Below are positions 14,802-22,524 of a stretch of DNA of 33,815 bases, in pieces. The stretch is from Candidatus Wallbacteria bacterium (GTDB lineage Bacteria; Muiribacteriota; JAQTZZ01): the NCBI GenBank assembly GCA_028687545.1, contig JAQTZZ010000045.1:1-33815 (forward strand), written 5' to 3'. Positions within the stretch are counted from its first letter, which is position 1. Each line of letters begins with the position of its first letter. The notes under the pieces were generated by a model. That model made no database searches. It was not told where the DNA came from and saw only the letters and a list, made by a program, of their open reading frames with translations. Made by a program: the position numbers and the translations under genes.

Positions 14802-17099
14802 TTAATTCAGAATCTCACAGATAATCCGCCGTTCAACCGCAGAGAAGTAAACATTAAGTGGCAGGACAGCCACGATCAGAGCGCCTTCGAAAAAGCTTTC
14901 CTTGATCCGTCCCTCTATCAGCTCTTTCCTGAACAGGGCGTTTTTATCGATGGCGAAATTGTAGATACCGTCGCCTACCAGGTCAAGATAAAAATGCGAT
15001 CCATAGGAAAACTCAGGCAGATGCTGCTCCAGCGGATACTCCGCTATGATCCTCGCATTGTTGATACTCTTGTAACTGACAGGAACGCCCAGTTCAGGGC
15101 AACTGGAACCTGCCCTTCCTGGCAGCAGTAAGAAATAGTCCTTAAGGCGCCGGTTAAGTTCCCCGATCTTCTTACTGAGTTCGTATTTCTGATCCTGACT
15201 CAGACCGGTATATTTCCTGTCTTCAACATAAACCAGGGTCTCGATCCCCTCGACCCTGGCATTGGGACACGGCCAGATCGCATCCACGAACTTCCGGTCC
15301 TGCTGTATTGCAACCATCTTCTCGTCCTGGTTGAATTCCACATACATGCTGAGAGGGCGGCACTGGAGCAGATACAGCTCTTCTCCGCAGACCGCAAATT
15401 CAGTATCCATAGCATTTCTGGCCAGTATGGAGTTGACATTCCTGATCAGTTCCATATTTATCAGTGTTTTAAAGCAGTTTTTAAAGGAAGAGTAGCTGTC
15501 CAGGTTTTTCAGGAGCCGCTTGCCGTCCACCACGAACTGCAGCCTGTTGACCAGGTCGTTCGCCACTTCCGGTTTTTTCTCAAAATAGGTTCTGATGGCA
15601 TCTGTGTCAAATCCGGACAGAGTGTCGTCCTTCAGATGATGATAAATCTCTACCAGCGCCAGGCTGATCTCGTCGTCAGCAAAATCCAGCTGGGATTCGT
15701 TCAGGATCCTGATGATCTCAGCTACTGTGTCCCATTTGGAATCATTGAGAAACTGCACCAGGTGGCGCTTGGAATAATGAAATTCAATCACTTTCAAGGC
15801 TTCCTTGAGACGCATTCCCCATCTGCCGATATCCTCAAAAGTGACAAATGGATAGCCAGAACTGAAATTTTCGGGATAAGCAGGGCTTAGTGAACCTGTG
15901 TCCCTGTCGGCAATGCTGACTATTTCCTCAATGCCGGATAGTGAGGAAAGCCCTTTCAGGTCCTCAAGTTTGATCCTTTTCACAGTCTGTTTGAAATTGT
16001 GCTCATCCAGGTCAAGTACATGAATAGTCCGCTGGGATTGCTTGAGGAATTCCTCCATTTCCTTGACAGGTCTCGAAAAATTGGAAAGATCGCACATGAA
16101 GGTGCGCTCGGATTCACTGACATCTACCACAGCGGTACCAAGACCAAGCGCCAGACGCAGCACACCGTCCTCCTGTCTGACGCTGTCCGACCATGGATAG
16201 CAGTTCTGCGAAAATCCCACCCCTGAAAACAGAGGCATGAAAAATCGGCGCCCATCTGGCTGGTCCAGCCTGACTCCCACGACTTTCTGGACCAGTATAG
16301 CCATGGCCTCATATTCGTGCAGCAGATTTTTCTTTTTTCTGTATTCAAGTGCATTTGGATCGTAAACGGAGGAATAGATGTGTTTTACGGCATTCAGGAA
16401 CATCTCCAGATTCTCTAAAGGAGAAAAAGCGTTCGGTAAAAAGTAGCTCTCGTATTTGCCGGCAAAAGGAGTGCCAAAGCTGTCTTCAAGTAAGGATGAA
16501 GATCGCAAAATCAACGGTTCACCACTAGTTTGATCGAGCAAACCTTTAATCTTATCCACTATCTCAGGGTCGAACTCTGTGATAGGCAGCGCATCCACAA
16601 ACTCCCGATAATTTTCCTCGTAACTGTCTTTGAGGAATTTGACGTGCTCGAATCTGGACAGTCCATTCCTGATCAGAAAATCAGTGAATACGGAACTTCC
16701 GATGAACCATGAGTCCGGGATGCGGAGCTTGAATTCCAGGAGTCCGTAATTGCGCAGCGCATTATAGGCAAGGAGCATGCCTGTGGTCTTGCCGCCGATC
16801 TTGCCTTTGCCGATGATGCGATCTTCAATTTTGATCAGATCGTCATATTCGAAAAGCTCACCGATCAATGAAACACAATGCTCATTACCTGAAATCAGGA
16901 GCCGTGAAAGGCTTTCCAGCAAGGTTTTCTTCTCCAGCTGATCCTTGACCGGACCCCGCTTCTTATACTGGAGATAGATCACAGCCAGTCCTTTGTTCTC
17001 AATGGCCCACTTTAGGAATCCCCCGTCGCAGCATATTTTCTTGACCAGTTCTTCCAGGAGATGTTCTTTCATATTTACCCATTCAATTGAACTGTCCAT
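14802..17099 (-). CDS. PEP/pyruvate-binding (PPDK N-terminal-like) domain protein
   Basis: A 765-residue protein with the ATP-grasp-like PPDK_N nucleotide-binding domain of PEP synthase and pyruvate phosphate dikinase: GKGKIGGKTTGMLLAYNALRN (about 97-117), LILRSSSLLEDSFGTPFAG (196-214, with the usual Arg and E-D-x-x-x-x-SFAG-like loop) and a late LYLLQCRPLS. It lacks the swivelling phospho-histidine domain and the C-terminal PEP TIM barrel, so it is not a complete PEP synthase. The C-terminal 180 residues have no recognised domain. Such stand-alone proteins are thought to transfer phosphate to an unknown partner. The ATG at 17099 has a poor ribosome-binding site; ATG 17072 is a possible alternative. 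It is divergent from the two-component genes, 184 bases away, which may indicate a link. Confidence 0.75.
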   Translation of the reverse strand: MDSSIEWVNMKEHLLEELVKKICCDGGFLKWAIENKGLAVIYLQYKKRGPVKDQLEKKTLLESLSRLLISGNEHCVSLIGELFEYDDLIKIEDRIIGKGKIGGKTTGMLLAYNALRNYGLLEFKLRIPDSWFIGSSVFTDFLIRNGLSRFEHVKFLKDSYEENYREFVDALPITEFDPEIVDKIKGLLDQTSGEPLILRSSSLLEDSFGTPFAGKYESYFLPNAFSPLENLEMFLNAVKHIYSSVYDPNALEYRKKKNLLHEYEAMAILVQKVVGVRLDQPDGRRFFMPLFSGVGFSQNCYPWSDSVRQEDGVLRLALGLGTAVVDVSESERTFMCDLSNFSRPVKEMEEFLKQSQRTIHVLDLDEHNFKQTVKRIKLEDLKGLSSLSGIEEIVSIADRDTGSLSPAYPENFSSGYPFVTFEDIGRWGMRLKEALKVIEFHYSKRHLVQFLNDSKWDTVAEIIRILNESQLDFADDEISLALVEIYHHLKDDTLSGFDTDAIRTYFEKKPEVANDLVNRLQFVVDGKRLLKNLDSYSSFKNCFKTLINMELIRNVNSILARNAMDTEFAVCGEELYLLQCRPLSMYVEFNQDEKMVAIQQDRKFVDAIWPCPNARVEGIETLVYVEDRKYTGLSQDQKYELSKKIGELNRRLKDYFLLLPGRAGSSCPELGVPVSYKSINNARIIAEYPLEQHLPEFSYGSHFYLDLVGDGIYNFAIDKNALFRKELIEGRIKESFFEGALIVAVLPLNVYFSAVERRIICEILN

Positions 17100-17160
17100 A
17101 AAAGTATTGGATTTTCATGGGAGTGTCAAACTCAGCAACCTCAGTAAAATGAAACCGGTT

Positions 17161-17283
17161 TATAATCATGAGGCACTTGCAAAACTCAATTTTCAGTGTG
17201 AAAATGATCTGTACAAACCGAGCTGAAAAGAGAGTTTGTTAGTGCCCCATATGAGCCTCTAACCTTAAGGCAAGAGGCTCATT
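17161..17283 (+). promoter_or_regulatory. Structured leader RNA, copy 2, with its -10 box
   Basis: TATAAT (17161-17166) is followed, at the same spacing as in copy 1, by CACTTGCAAAACTC. Hairpin 1 pairs GCACT (17173-17177) with AGTGC (17241-17245) and AAACTC (17182-17187) with GAGTTT (17232-17237). Hairpin 2 pairs GAGCCTCT (17253-17260) with AGAGGCTC (17273-17280) around a short loop; copy 1 has a longer inner extension. AGAGG in the right arm is the ribosome-binding site of the histidine kinase gene at 17284. The segment between the hairpins (GTTAGTGCCCCA) is nearly identical in the two copies. No clear -35 box was found. The loop sequences differ while the stems are kept, as expected of a selected RNA. 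Confidence 0.6.
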
Positions 17284-18990
17284 ATGATAAACTGTGATCA
17301 GGAGCAGAGGGTGAAAAAAAAAGCCCGTTTTGAAGAACTTAAAAAATCCCGCAGGCTGACCAGCGATTTCAGGAAGCTGTCCCAGCAGATCCTGCACCTT
17401 GTCAATCAGACCGGGAGCAGGAGGGAATTCATCCATGATGTGATCAGAATCCTGCTGGAATATTCAGCCTCAGACAGCATCAACTTTATTCTGCATGGAG
17501 GAGTAGTTTATGGCTGCAGGAGAAGTGAGAACAACTCTTTAGTCTGCAGCGTGAAGCATAGAGCTGATACAGAACTTTTCGAAACACCCGCTAAATTGTT
17601 TTCTATGCAGAAGTCCTCTCCATTCATAACCCGTAAAGGAAGTCTCTGGATCGGGTGCGGAACTGATGTGTTGGATGAAGATCAGAAAAACAGGCTTCAG
17701 ACTTTTCTCGAAGGATTTTCTTCTGCTGTTGCAATTCCTCTCCATACACACAGAGAAAAGGGAGAATTCCTGATCATGAAAAGCAGTAAAAAATTCTTTT
17801 TTACCAGCGACGAAGTGGAACTCTATGAAGACCTGTCAAGGATTTTCGACATTGCCTATGAAAATCAGCAGTCACATTGGGAACTAAGAGAGCGCGTCAA
17901 GGAACTAACCTGCTTGTACAATATCGGGAAAATCGTAGAACGCCCGGATTCTTCATTTCACGAAATCATATCGGAAATATCGGAAATGCTGCCGCCCTCG
18001 CTGCAGTTCCCGGATATTGCATCCTGCAGGATCATTCTTGACGGCAGAGAATATAAAACTGCGGGATTCCTGGAAGAAAAAGTGAAACTCGCATCCACTA
18101 TCCAGGCCAGAGGCAAACCCCGCGGCGAAATCATGGTCAGCTATTCGAGAAAAATTGCAGAAATTGATGATGCCCCGTTTCTGATTGAAGAACAGAACCT
18201 GCTCCACATGGTAGCCGAGCAGATTTCACTGATCGTGGAACAGAAGGAAGGCGAAACGATGAAGCAGAAGCTTCAGGAGCAGCTCCGCCATGCGGACAGA
18301 CTTGCTACGATCGGTCAACTCGCTGCAGGTGTGGCTCATGAGATCAACGAACCTCTCAACAATATCCTGGGTTTCGCCCAGCTGATGGAAAAATCCGATC
18401 TGGCAGAGCAGACCAAGCAGGACCTGCAGAAGATCATCCAGTCTTCCCTGCATGCCCGCGAAATCGTAAAAAAACTGGTTTATTTCTCAAGACAGATGCC
18501 TCCCCGTAAAGCCTCGGTTGATTTAAACAAGATTGTGGGGGAAGGAATGTTTTTTCTGGAATCCCGTTGCGTCAGGAAGGGAATCCGGATCAACAGGGAA
18601 CTCTCTCCAACACTTCCTGAAATCAATGCGGATCCCGGACAGTTGCACCAGGTGCTGGTAAATCTCGTAGTGAACGCAATTCAGGCTATGCCTGAAGGAG
18701 GGACCCTGACAATCGCCACCACTGTTTCAGGTAAAAACATCGCTCTGGCAGTGAGAGACACCGGAATCGGAATGGACGATCATGTGAAAAGCCAGCTCTT
18801 CATACCATTTTTCACTACCAAGGATGTCGATCAGGGAACCGGCCTGGGCCTGTCTGTCGTCCACGGAATCGTCAGTTCACATGGCGGGAAAATCGAGGTG
18901 GAAAGCTCCCCTGGATCAGGGTCATGCTTCACTGTCTTCCTGCCGCCAGCTCAGATAAGCAGGACAAGGAAAAAACATGAGCATCCATGA
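17284..18990 (+). CDS. Sensor histidine kinase, NtrB-like, soluble with GAF-type input
   Basis: A 568-residue kinase without membrane segments, so a cytoplasmic sensor. The first 320 residues look like two GAF-type sensor regions joined by a helix (about 30-200 and 210-315). A coiled coil leads to HisKA with the phospho-acceptor His352 in AAGVAHEINEPLNNILG, followed by HATPase_c with the N box NLVVNAIQAMPEGG, DTGIGM and GTGLGLSVVHGI. Full length with all catalytic boxes. It autophosphorylates and should pass phosphate to the response regulator encoded next, whose start overlaps this gene by 14 bases. The ATG at 17284 is preceded by AGAGG at 6 bases, within the hairpin of the leader, so translation is probably controlled by RNA folding. 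The signal is unknown; context suggests nitrogen or redox state. Confidence 0.9.
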   Translation: MINCDQEQRVKKKARFEELKKSRRLTSDFRKLSQQILHLVNQTGSRREFIHDVIRILLEYSASDSINFILHGGVVYGCRRSENNSLVCSVKHRADTELFETPAKLFSMQKSSPFITRKGSLWIGCGTDVLDEDQKNRLQTFLEGFSSAVAIPLHTHREKGEFLIMKSSKKFFFTSDEVELYEDLSRIFDIAYENQQSHWELRERVKELTCLYNIGKIVERPDSSFHEIISEISEMLPPSLQFPDIASCRIILDGREYKTAGFLEEKVKLASTIQARGKPRGEIMVSYSRKIAEIDDAPFLIEEQNLLHMVAEQISLIVEQKEGETMKQKLQEQLRHADRLATIGQLAAGVAHEINEPLNNILGFAQLMEKSDLAEQTKQDLQKIIQSSLHAREIVKKLVYFSRQMPPRKASVDLNKIVGEGMFFLESRCVRKGIRINRELSPTLPEINADPGQLHQVLVNLVVNAIQAMPEGGTLTIATTVSGKNIALAVRDTGIGMDDHVKSQLFIPFFTTKDVDQGTGLGLSVVHGIVSSHGGKIEVESSPGSGSCFTVFLPPAQISRTRKKHEHP

Positions 18991-20314
18991 CAAAATAAAA
19001 ATTCTGGTAGTTGACGATGCATTGAATACTCTCGAAGTGATTCAGCGCAATCTTGTGCTCAAGGGATATCAAGTCTTCACAGCTTCGGAAGTCTCCAAAG
19101 CCATCGAACTTCTGAATTCACTGGAAGTGAATCTGGTGATTACAGACCTTAAAATGCCTAAATCGAGCGGCATGGACCTCATCAAGCATGTGCGGGAAAA
19201 CTTCCGCAACACAGAAGTGATGATGATCACTGGCTATCCTTCAATCAAAGGGGCAGTAGAGGCGATCAGGTACGGTGCGGACGAATACCTGCCCAAACCA
19301 TTCACAGATGAGGAACTGTATCTCGCAGTAGAGCGGGCACTGAAAAAGCTCAGGCTGCGCCAGACGGCAAAATCCGAAGAAGGAACCGACAATCATTATG
19401 GGCTGATCGGCGATTCCAGCCAGATGAAAAAAGTTTATTCAGCGATCACCAAAACCACTTCTACTAATGCTACAGTCCTGATCACAGGTGAGAGCGGTAC
19501 AGGCAAGGAACTCGTCGCCAGAGCCATTCATTATCACAGCCTTCGAAGTTCGGCTCCGTTCGTACCGGTGAATTGCGGAGCAATCCCCGAGGATCTGCTG
19601 GAATCTGAACTTTTCGGTTACATGAAAGGAGCCTTTACAGGGGCCAGCGCTTCCAGGGCAGGATTTTTCCAGACTGCCGAAGGCGGGACGATTTTCCTGG
19701 ATGAGATCAGTGAAACACCTCTCGCCATGCAGGTGAAGCTTTTACGTGTTTTGCAGGAGCGGGAAGTCTGCATGATCGGTTCTTCCAAGCCGATGAAGAT
19801 AGACATCCGGATCATCGCAGCCACCAACAAAAATCTCACAAGTCTGATGGACTCGGGAAAATTCCGCGAAGATCTTTTCTACAGGCTGAACGTGATCACG
19901 ATCGACCTGCCACCTTTGCGGGACAGGGGCGACGACATACTGCTGCTGTCCTCGCACCTTGCCGAGCGGACCTGCCGGGAACTCAATAAACAGGTGCCGG
20001 TTTTTTCAGATGGAGTGCTCTCGGCCTTGCGCAGCTATTACTGGCCCGGAAACGTCAGGGAGCTGGAGAACATGATCCTGAGGATGATAGTGATGAAGGA
20101 AGGCGATAAAATCGACACAACTGACCTCCCCCCACACATGAGATTCACCCACGCCCGTGAAATGGGGCTGGACAGAACACTTGCCGAAGTGGAAGCCGAG
20201 TATATCCGGAACGTCCTGGAAAGCGTGGACGGTAATAAAACCAGAGCCTCGGAAATATTAGGCATCAGCCGCAAGACACTTAGAGATAAATTAAAGCTTT
20301 CCGGTAAAGATTGA
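18977..20314 (+). CDS. NtrC-family sigma-54-dependent response regulator
   Basis: A 445-residue regulator. Receiver domain (about 1-125): acidic pair Asp13/Asp14, phospho-acceptor Asp57 in VITDLKMP and the lysine in LPKPF. AAA+ domain: Walker A GESGTGKE (about 171-178), the sigma-54 contact loop GAFTGA, Walker B GGTIFLDE and the R finger region. C-terminal Fis-type helix-turn-helix: NKTRASEILGISRKTLRDKL. It converts sigma-54 RNA polymerase to the open complex when phosphorylated. AGGA/AAGGA precedes the ATG, which lies inside the kinase gene. A sigma-54 promoter lies 156 bases after its stop, in front of the Cys-rich protein and a glutamate dehydrogenase, making those genes its most likely targets. 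Confidence 0.95.
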   Translation: MSIHDKIKILVVDDALNTLEVIQRNLVLKGYQVFTASEVSKAIELLNSLEVNLVITDLKMPKSSGMDLIKHVRENFRNTEVMMITGYPSIKGAVEAIRYGADEYLPKPFTDEELYLAVERALKKLRLRQTAKSEEGTDNHYGLIGDSSQMKKVYSAITKTTSTNATVLITGESGTGKELVARAIHYHSLRSSAPFVPVNCGAIPEDLLESELFGYMKGAFTGASASRAGFFQTAEGGTIFLDEISETPLAMQVKLLRVLQEREVCMIGSSKPMKIDIRIIAATNKNLTSLMDSGKFREDLFYRLNVITIDLPPLRDRGDDILLLSSHLAERTCRELNKQVPVFSDGVLSALRSYYWPGNVRELENMILRMIVMKEGDKIDTTDLPPHMRFTHAREMGLDRTLAEVEAEYIRNVLESVDGNKTRASEILGISRKTLRDKLKLSGKD

Positions 20315-20350
20315 ACCACTGGTCAGAAACTATCCGGTAACTTCCGAGCT

Positions 20351-20376
20351 GCCGGCCTGAGTCCTTCAGCCGGTTT
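20351..20376 (+). terminator. Probable terminator after the two-component operon
   Basis: CCGGC-(C)-TGA and TCAGCCGG form an 8-bp stem with one bulged base, followed by TTTTCTG. The T-run is short, so termination may be partial. Confidence 0.45.
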
Positions 20377-20469
20377 TCTGCTCACATCATTTTTTGTCTA
20401 AATAAAATCATTACAACCATGCCGTTTTCATACCGTCAATCTGCATTTGAAAGAGCCTTTTTCTGATTC

Positions 20470-20484
20470 TGGCATGAGAAATGC
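20470..20484 (+). promoter_or_regulatory. Sigma-54 (-24/-12) promoter
   Basis: TGGCATGAGAAATGC matches TGGCAcGN4tTGC, with GG and GC at the required spacing and two mismatches. The start of transcription would be near 20496, about 40 bases before the ATG at 20538 and its AGGGGG site. An NtrC-type activator gene ends 156 bases upstream. I could not define the enhancer sites between 20315 and 20460. Confidence 0.7.
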
Positions 20485-20537
20485 GATGTCATTGTCAAAC
20501 GATCGAGGGCCTTCGAGCAGATTATTTAGGGGGATTT

Positions 20538-20813
20538 ATGTGCAAGTCACGTGAAATTGGATTGTGCTTTACCTGCACTCAAGTAAAGAAATGCTCGCTT
20601 TCAGGGAAATCAGAACCTGTTCTCTACTGTTCTGAATATGATTGCCAGGGCGCAGCCTGCGACGACAATGCGGTAGGAAGATCACAAACCGAAACGACTG
20701 CGCAGAATCGAAACGAAGTGTGTGCAGGGCTCTGCGGGAATTGCAGCAATAAAGATATCTGCATGGCTTCAAAAAAAGAAGGCGGAGTCTGGTTCTGCGA
20801 AGAATACTGTTAA
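20538..20813 (+). CDS. Small Cys-rich protein with two copies of a metal-binding module
   Basis: A 91-residue protein with 13 cysteines in two similar modules: C10-x2-C13-x5-C19-x11-C31-x4-C36 and C66-x2-C69-x5-C75-x11-C87-x3-C91. The second reads GLCGNCSNKDICMASKKEGG then VWFCEEYC, a pattern I know from short uncharacterised proteins of anaerobes. The modules are joined by a polar linker (42-61). It probably binds an iron-sulfur cluster or zinc in the cytoplasm. The ATG at 20538 has AGGGGG upstream; an in-frame ATG at 20481 lies inside the sigma-54 promoter and can be excluded. It is the first gene transcribed from that promoter, with a glutamate dehydrogenase 42 bases later, so it may be an electron carrier or regulator connected with that enzyme. 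Function unknown. Confidence 0.75.
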   Translation: MCKSREIGLCFTCTQVKKCSLSGKSEPVLYCSEYDCQGAACDDNAVGRSQTETTAQNRNEVCAGLCGNCSNKDICMASKKEGGVWFCEEYC

Positions 20814-20855
20814 GCACAGGCTGGGGTTTCATTTCTAGTTTTATCAGGAGGAATT

Positions 20856-22124
20856 GTGAAAAAAAGCAATCATGCCAGTCTCTATGAAAACGTAGGGAAG
20901 CAGTTTGACAAAGCTGCTGAGATGATGAATCTGAATCAAAGTTACCGTAAGATTCTCTCCACCACCAACAATGAAGTGATGTTTCATTTTCCGGTGAAGA
21001 TGGATGACGGCAAAGTCGAAGTTTTCACGGGATACAGGGTGCAGCATAATAATGTCCTGGGGCCATATAAAGGAGGCCTCAGATTCCACCCTCAGGTCAA
21101 TATCGACGAAGTCAGAGCCCTGGCTTCATGGATGACCTGGAAATCTGCCATCGCAGGAATCCCTTTTGGAGGGGCTAAAGGCGGAATTCAGATTGATCCA
21201 AAAAGTTACAGTATGGCTGAATTGGAACGCATCACCAGGCGCTTTACTTATGCCCTGGGAGATACCATTGGTCCTGAATACGATATTCCTGCCCCTGATG
21301 TCAACACCAATGCCCAGATCATGGCCTGGATCCTGGATACATATCTGGCGATCATGCCTCCCCATGAGCGCCAGCACTGCATCCACGTCGTGACAGGCAA
21401 GCCCATCGAGTGCGGCGGCAGCATCGGGAGAGACAAGGCCACCGGCCAGGGGGTCGTATTTCTGATCAAACAGTGGGCAGAGGACAAGAAAGTTGATCTC
21501 GGGAAATCCACTTTAATAGTCCAGGGATTCGGCAATGTGGGTTCCTGGTCAGCTAAGCTTATGAAACCGCAGGGCGCCAAGCTGCTGGCGGTTCAGGACC
21601 ACACAGGCACAATCTATAATCCTGCAGGGATTGACCCGGATGACCTGGCCGGATTTGTGAAAGAAAAGGGAGGCGTGGCCGGCTATGCCAAAGCCAAGTC
21701 AATTCCAAACGAAGACTTTTTTGGAATCAAGGCGGATATTTTCATCCCTGCAGCCCTGGAGAATCAGATCACCTCGCACACCGCTCCGCAGCTTCAGGTC
21801 AAACTGGTCGCTGAAGGCGCAAACGGCCCCACGAATCCTGACGGAGATGCCGTCCTGATTCAAAAGGGCATTGATCTGATCCCGGATGTTTTATGCAACT
21901 CAGGCGGTGTGATCGTCAGTTATTTCGAATGGCTGCAGAACAAGCGAAGCGAAAGCTGGGATCTTGAGGAAGTTGACCAGAAACTTTATGACAAGATCAT
22001 CACAGCCTATCAAAAGGTGAGCCAGACTGCGAAAAAACACGGCACAGACTGGAGGACTGCGGCATACATCGTGGCCCTGTCAGCCCTGGAAAAAGCCTAT
22101 GACAAGAGAGGAGTATATCCGTAG
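20856..22124 (+). CDS. Glu/Leu/Phe/Val-type dehydrogenase, probable glutamate dehydrogenase 2
   Basis: A 422-residue enzyme of the RocG/GudB and archaeal-type branch, distinct from the 452-residue gdhA product. Substrate motifs are [14 protein letters not shown] and IPFGGAKGGIQIDP; the catalytic Asp lies in PAPDVNTN; the Rossmann loop is QGFGNVGSWSA. EGANGPTNPDGD and SGGVIVSYFEWLQN match glutamate rather than leucine or phenylalanine enzymes. RocG-like members usually oxidise glutamate with NAD. It starts with GTG at 20856 after AGGAGGAATT. It shares a sigma-54 promoter with the Cys-rich protein and lies beside the NtrC-type regulator, so expression is probably tied to nitrogen or amino-acid signals. 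A hairpin-rich 3' region and terminator follow. Confidence 0.9.
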   Translation: MKKSNHASLYENVGKQFDKAAEMMNLNQSYRKILSTTNNEVMFHFPVKMDDGKVEVFTGYRVQHNNVLGPYKGGLRFHPQVNIDEVRALASWMTWKSAIAGIPFGGAKGGIQIDPKSYSMAELERITRRFTYALGDTIGPEYDIPAPDVNTNAQIMAWILDTYLAIMPPHERQHCIHVVTGKPIECGGSIGRDKATGQGVVFLIKQWAEDKKVDLGKSTLIVQGFGNVGSWSAKLMKPQGAKLLAVQDHTGTIYNPAGIDPDDLAGFVKEKGGVAGYAKAKSIPNEDFFGIKADIFIPAALENQITSHTAPQLQVKLVAEGANGPTNPDGDAVLIQKGIDLIPDVLCNSGGVIVSYFEWLQNKRSESWDLEEVDQKLYDKIITAYQKVSQTAKKHGTDWRTAAYIVALSALEKAYDKRGVYP

Positions 22125-22145
22125 AGCAAATCGTAGTTAAAGTTA

Positions 22146-22275
22146 CGAAGGCCGTTCAGCCTCCCAGAAGAGTCCCAACTGAATGCCCCCCAAACAATCA
22201 AAGGTATTCAGCAGGAACCTTCGGAGCCAAACCCGGGTACTTTGATTACACCCCATATGTACCCGGTAATGCTCC
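22146..22275 (+). other. Multi-hairpin structured 3' region after glutamate dehydrogenase 2
   Basis: Several stems fit in sequence: CGAAGG (22146-22151) with CCTTCG (22218-22223) closes a domain; inside it CTGAATGCC (22179-22187) pairs with GGTATTCAG (22203-22211) with one G-T pair; next GGAGC plus CCGGGTAC (22223-22240) pairs with GTACCCGG plus GCTCC (22259-22275). A terminator follows at 22292. No reading frame is apparent. It may be a stable 3' UTR, a small RNA or a processed leader; the fold is by eye only. Confidence 0.4.
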
Positions 22276-22291
22276 AGACAGACGGCCGGAT

Positions 22292-22325
22292 AAAAGAGGC
22301 GCTCTCGCGGGGCGCCTCTTTTTTT
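22292..22325 (+). terminator. Strong rho-independent terminator
   Basis: AAAAGAGGCGC and GCGCCTCTTTT pair over 11 bp around TCTCGCGGG, followed by more T residues. It ends the sigma-54-driven transcript and, because A-rich sequence precedes it, could also act on the other strand. Confidence 0.85.
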
Positions 22326-22329
22326 AGAC

Positions 22330-22449
22330 GGCTGCTGAAAAACAGTCATCTGCTTCGTTGCGTTCAATCCGTCTTGTTCACCGTACATTTTGGTACGGCT
22401 CACGGCGCCGGATTTCACGCGCCTTGCATCTAACTGTTTTTGAGCAGCC
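22330..22449. repeat. Palindromic intergenic repeat (MITE-like), full copy
   Basis: Ends are inverted repeats, GGCTGCTGAAAAACAG (22330-22345) and CTGTTTTTGAGCAGCC (22434-22449), identical in 15 of 16 positions. The centre is a perfect CCGTAC/GTACGG hairpin (22381-22398). Elements of this type, with GCTGCTNAAAAACAG ends and a GATGCAAGGCGC core, are familiar to me from many bacterial intergenic regions. It carries no coding sequence. It sits between convergent genes, where it can act as an insulator or terminator. Confidence 0.7.
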
Positions 22450-22468
22450 TACTTGAAGCACTATTACA

Positions 22469-22524
22469 AAACTGTTCAAAAATGACCAGATGCAAGGCGC
22501 AGATGGTCGTTTTTCAACAGTTTT
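22469..22524. repeat. Short palindromic relative of the neighbouring repeat
   Basis: AAACTGTTCAAAAATGACCA (22469-22488) pairs with TGGTCGTTTTTCAACAGTTT (22504-22523), 18 of 20 positions, around GATGCAAGGCGC. That core is the same as in the reverse complement of the element at 22330-22449, so this looks like a reduced derivative. Its right arm reaches the stop codon of the minus-strand glutamate dehydrogenase, where it can serve as that gene's terminator. Confidence 0.65.

Noticed and set aside
20481-20537. Earlier ATG for the Cys-rich protein
   Set aside because: It lies within the sigma-54 promoter, upstream of the predicted transcript start.
22247-22259. TTACACCCCATAT also present near 29779 and, in part, near 9545
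   Set aside because: The contexts differ (3' hairpin loop, intergenic, start of a coding region) and no flanking similarity extends the match, so I treat it as chance.
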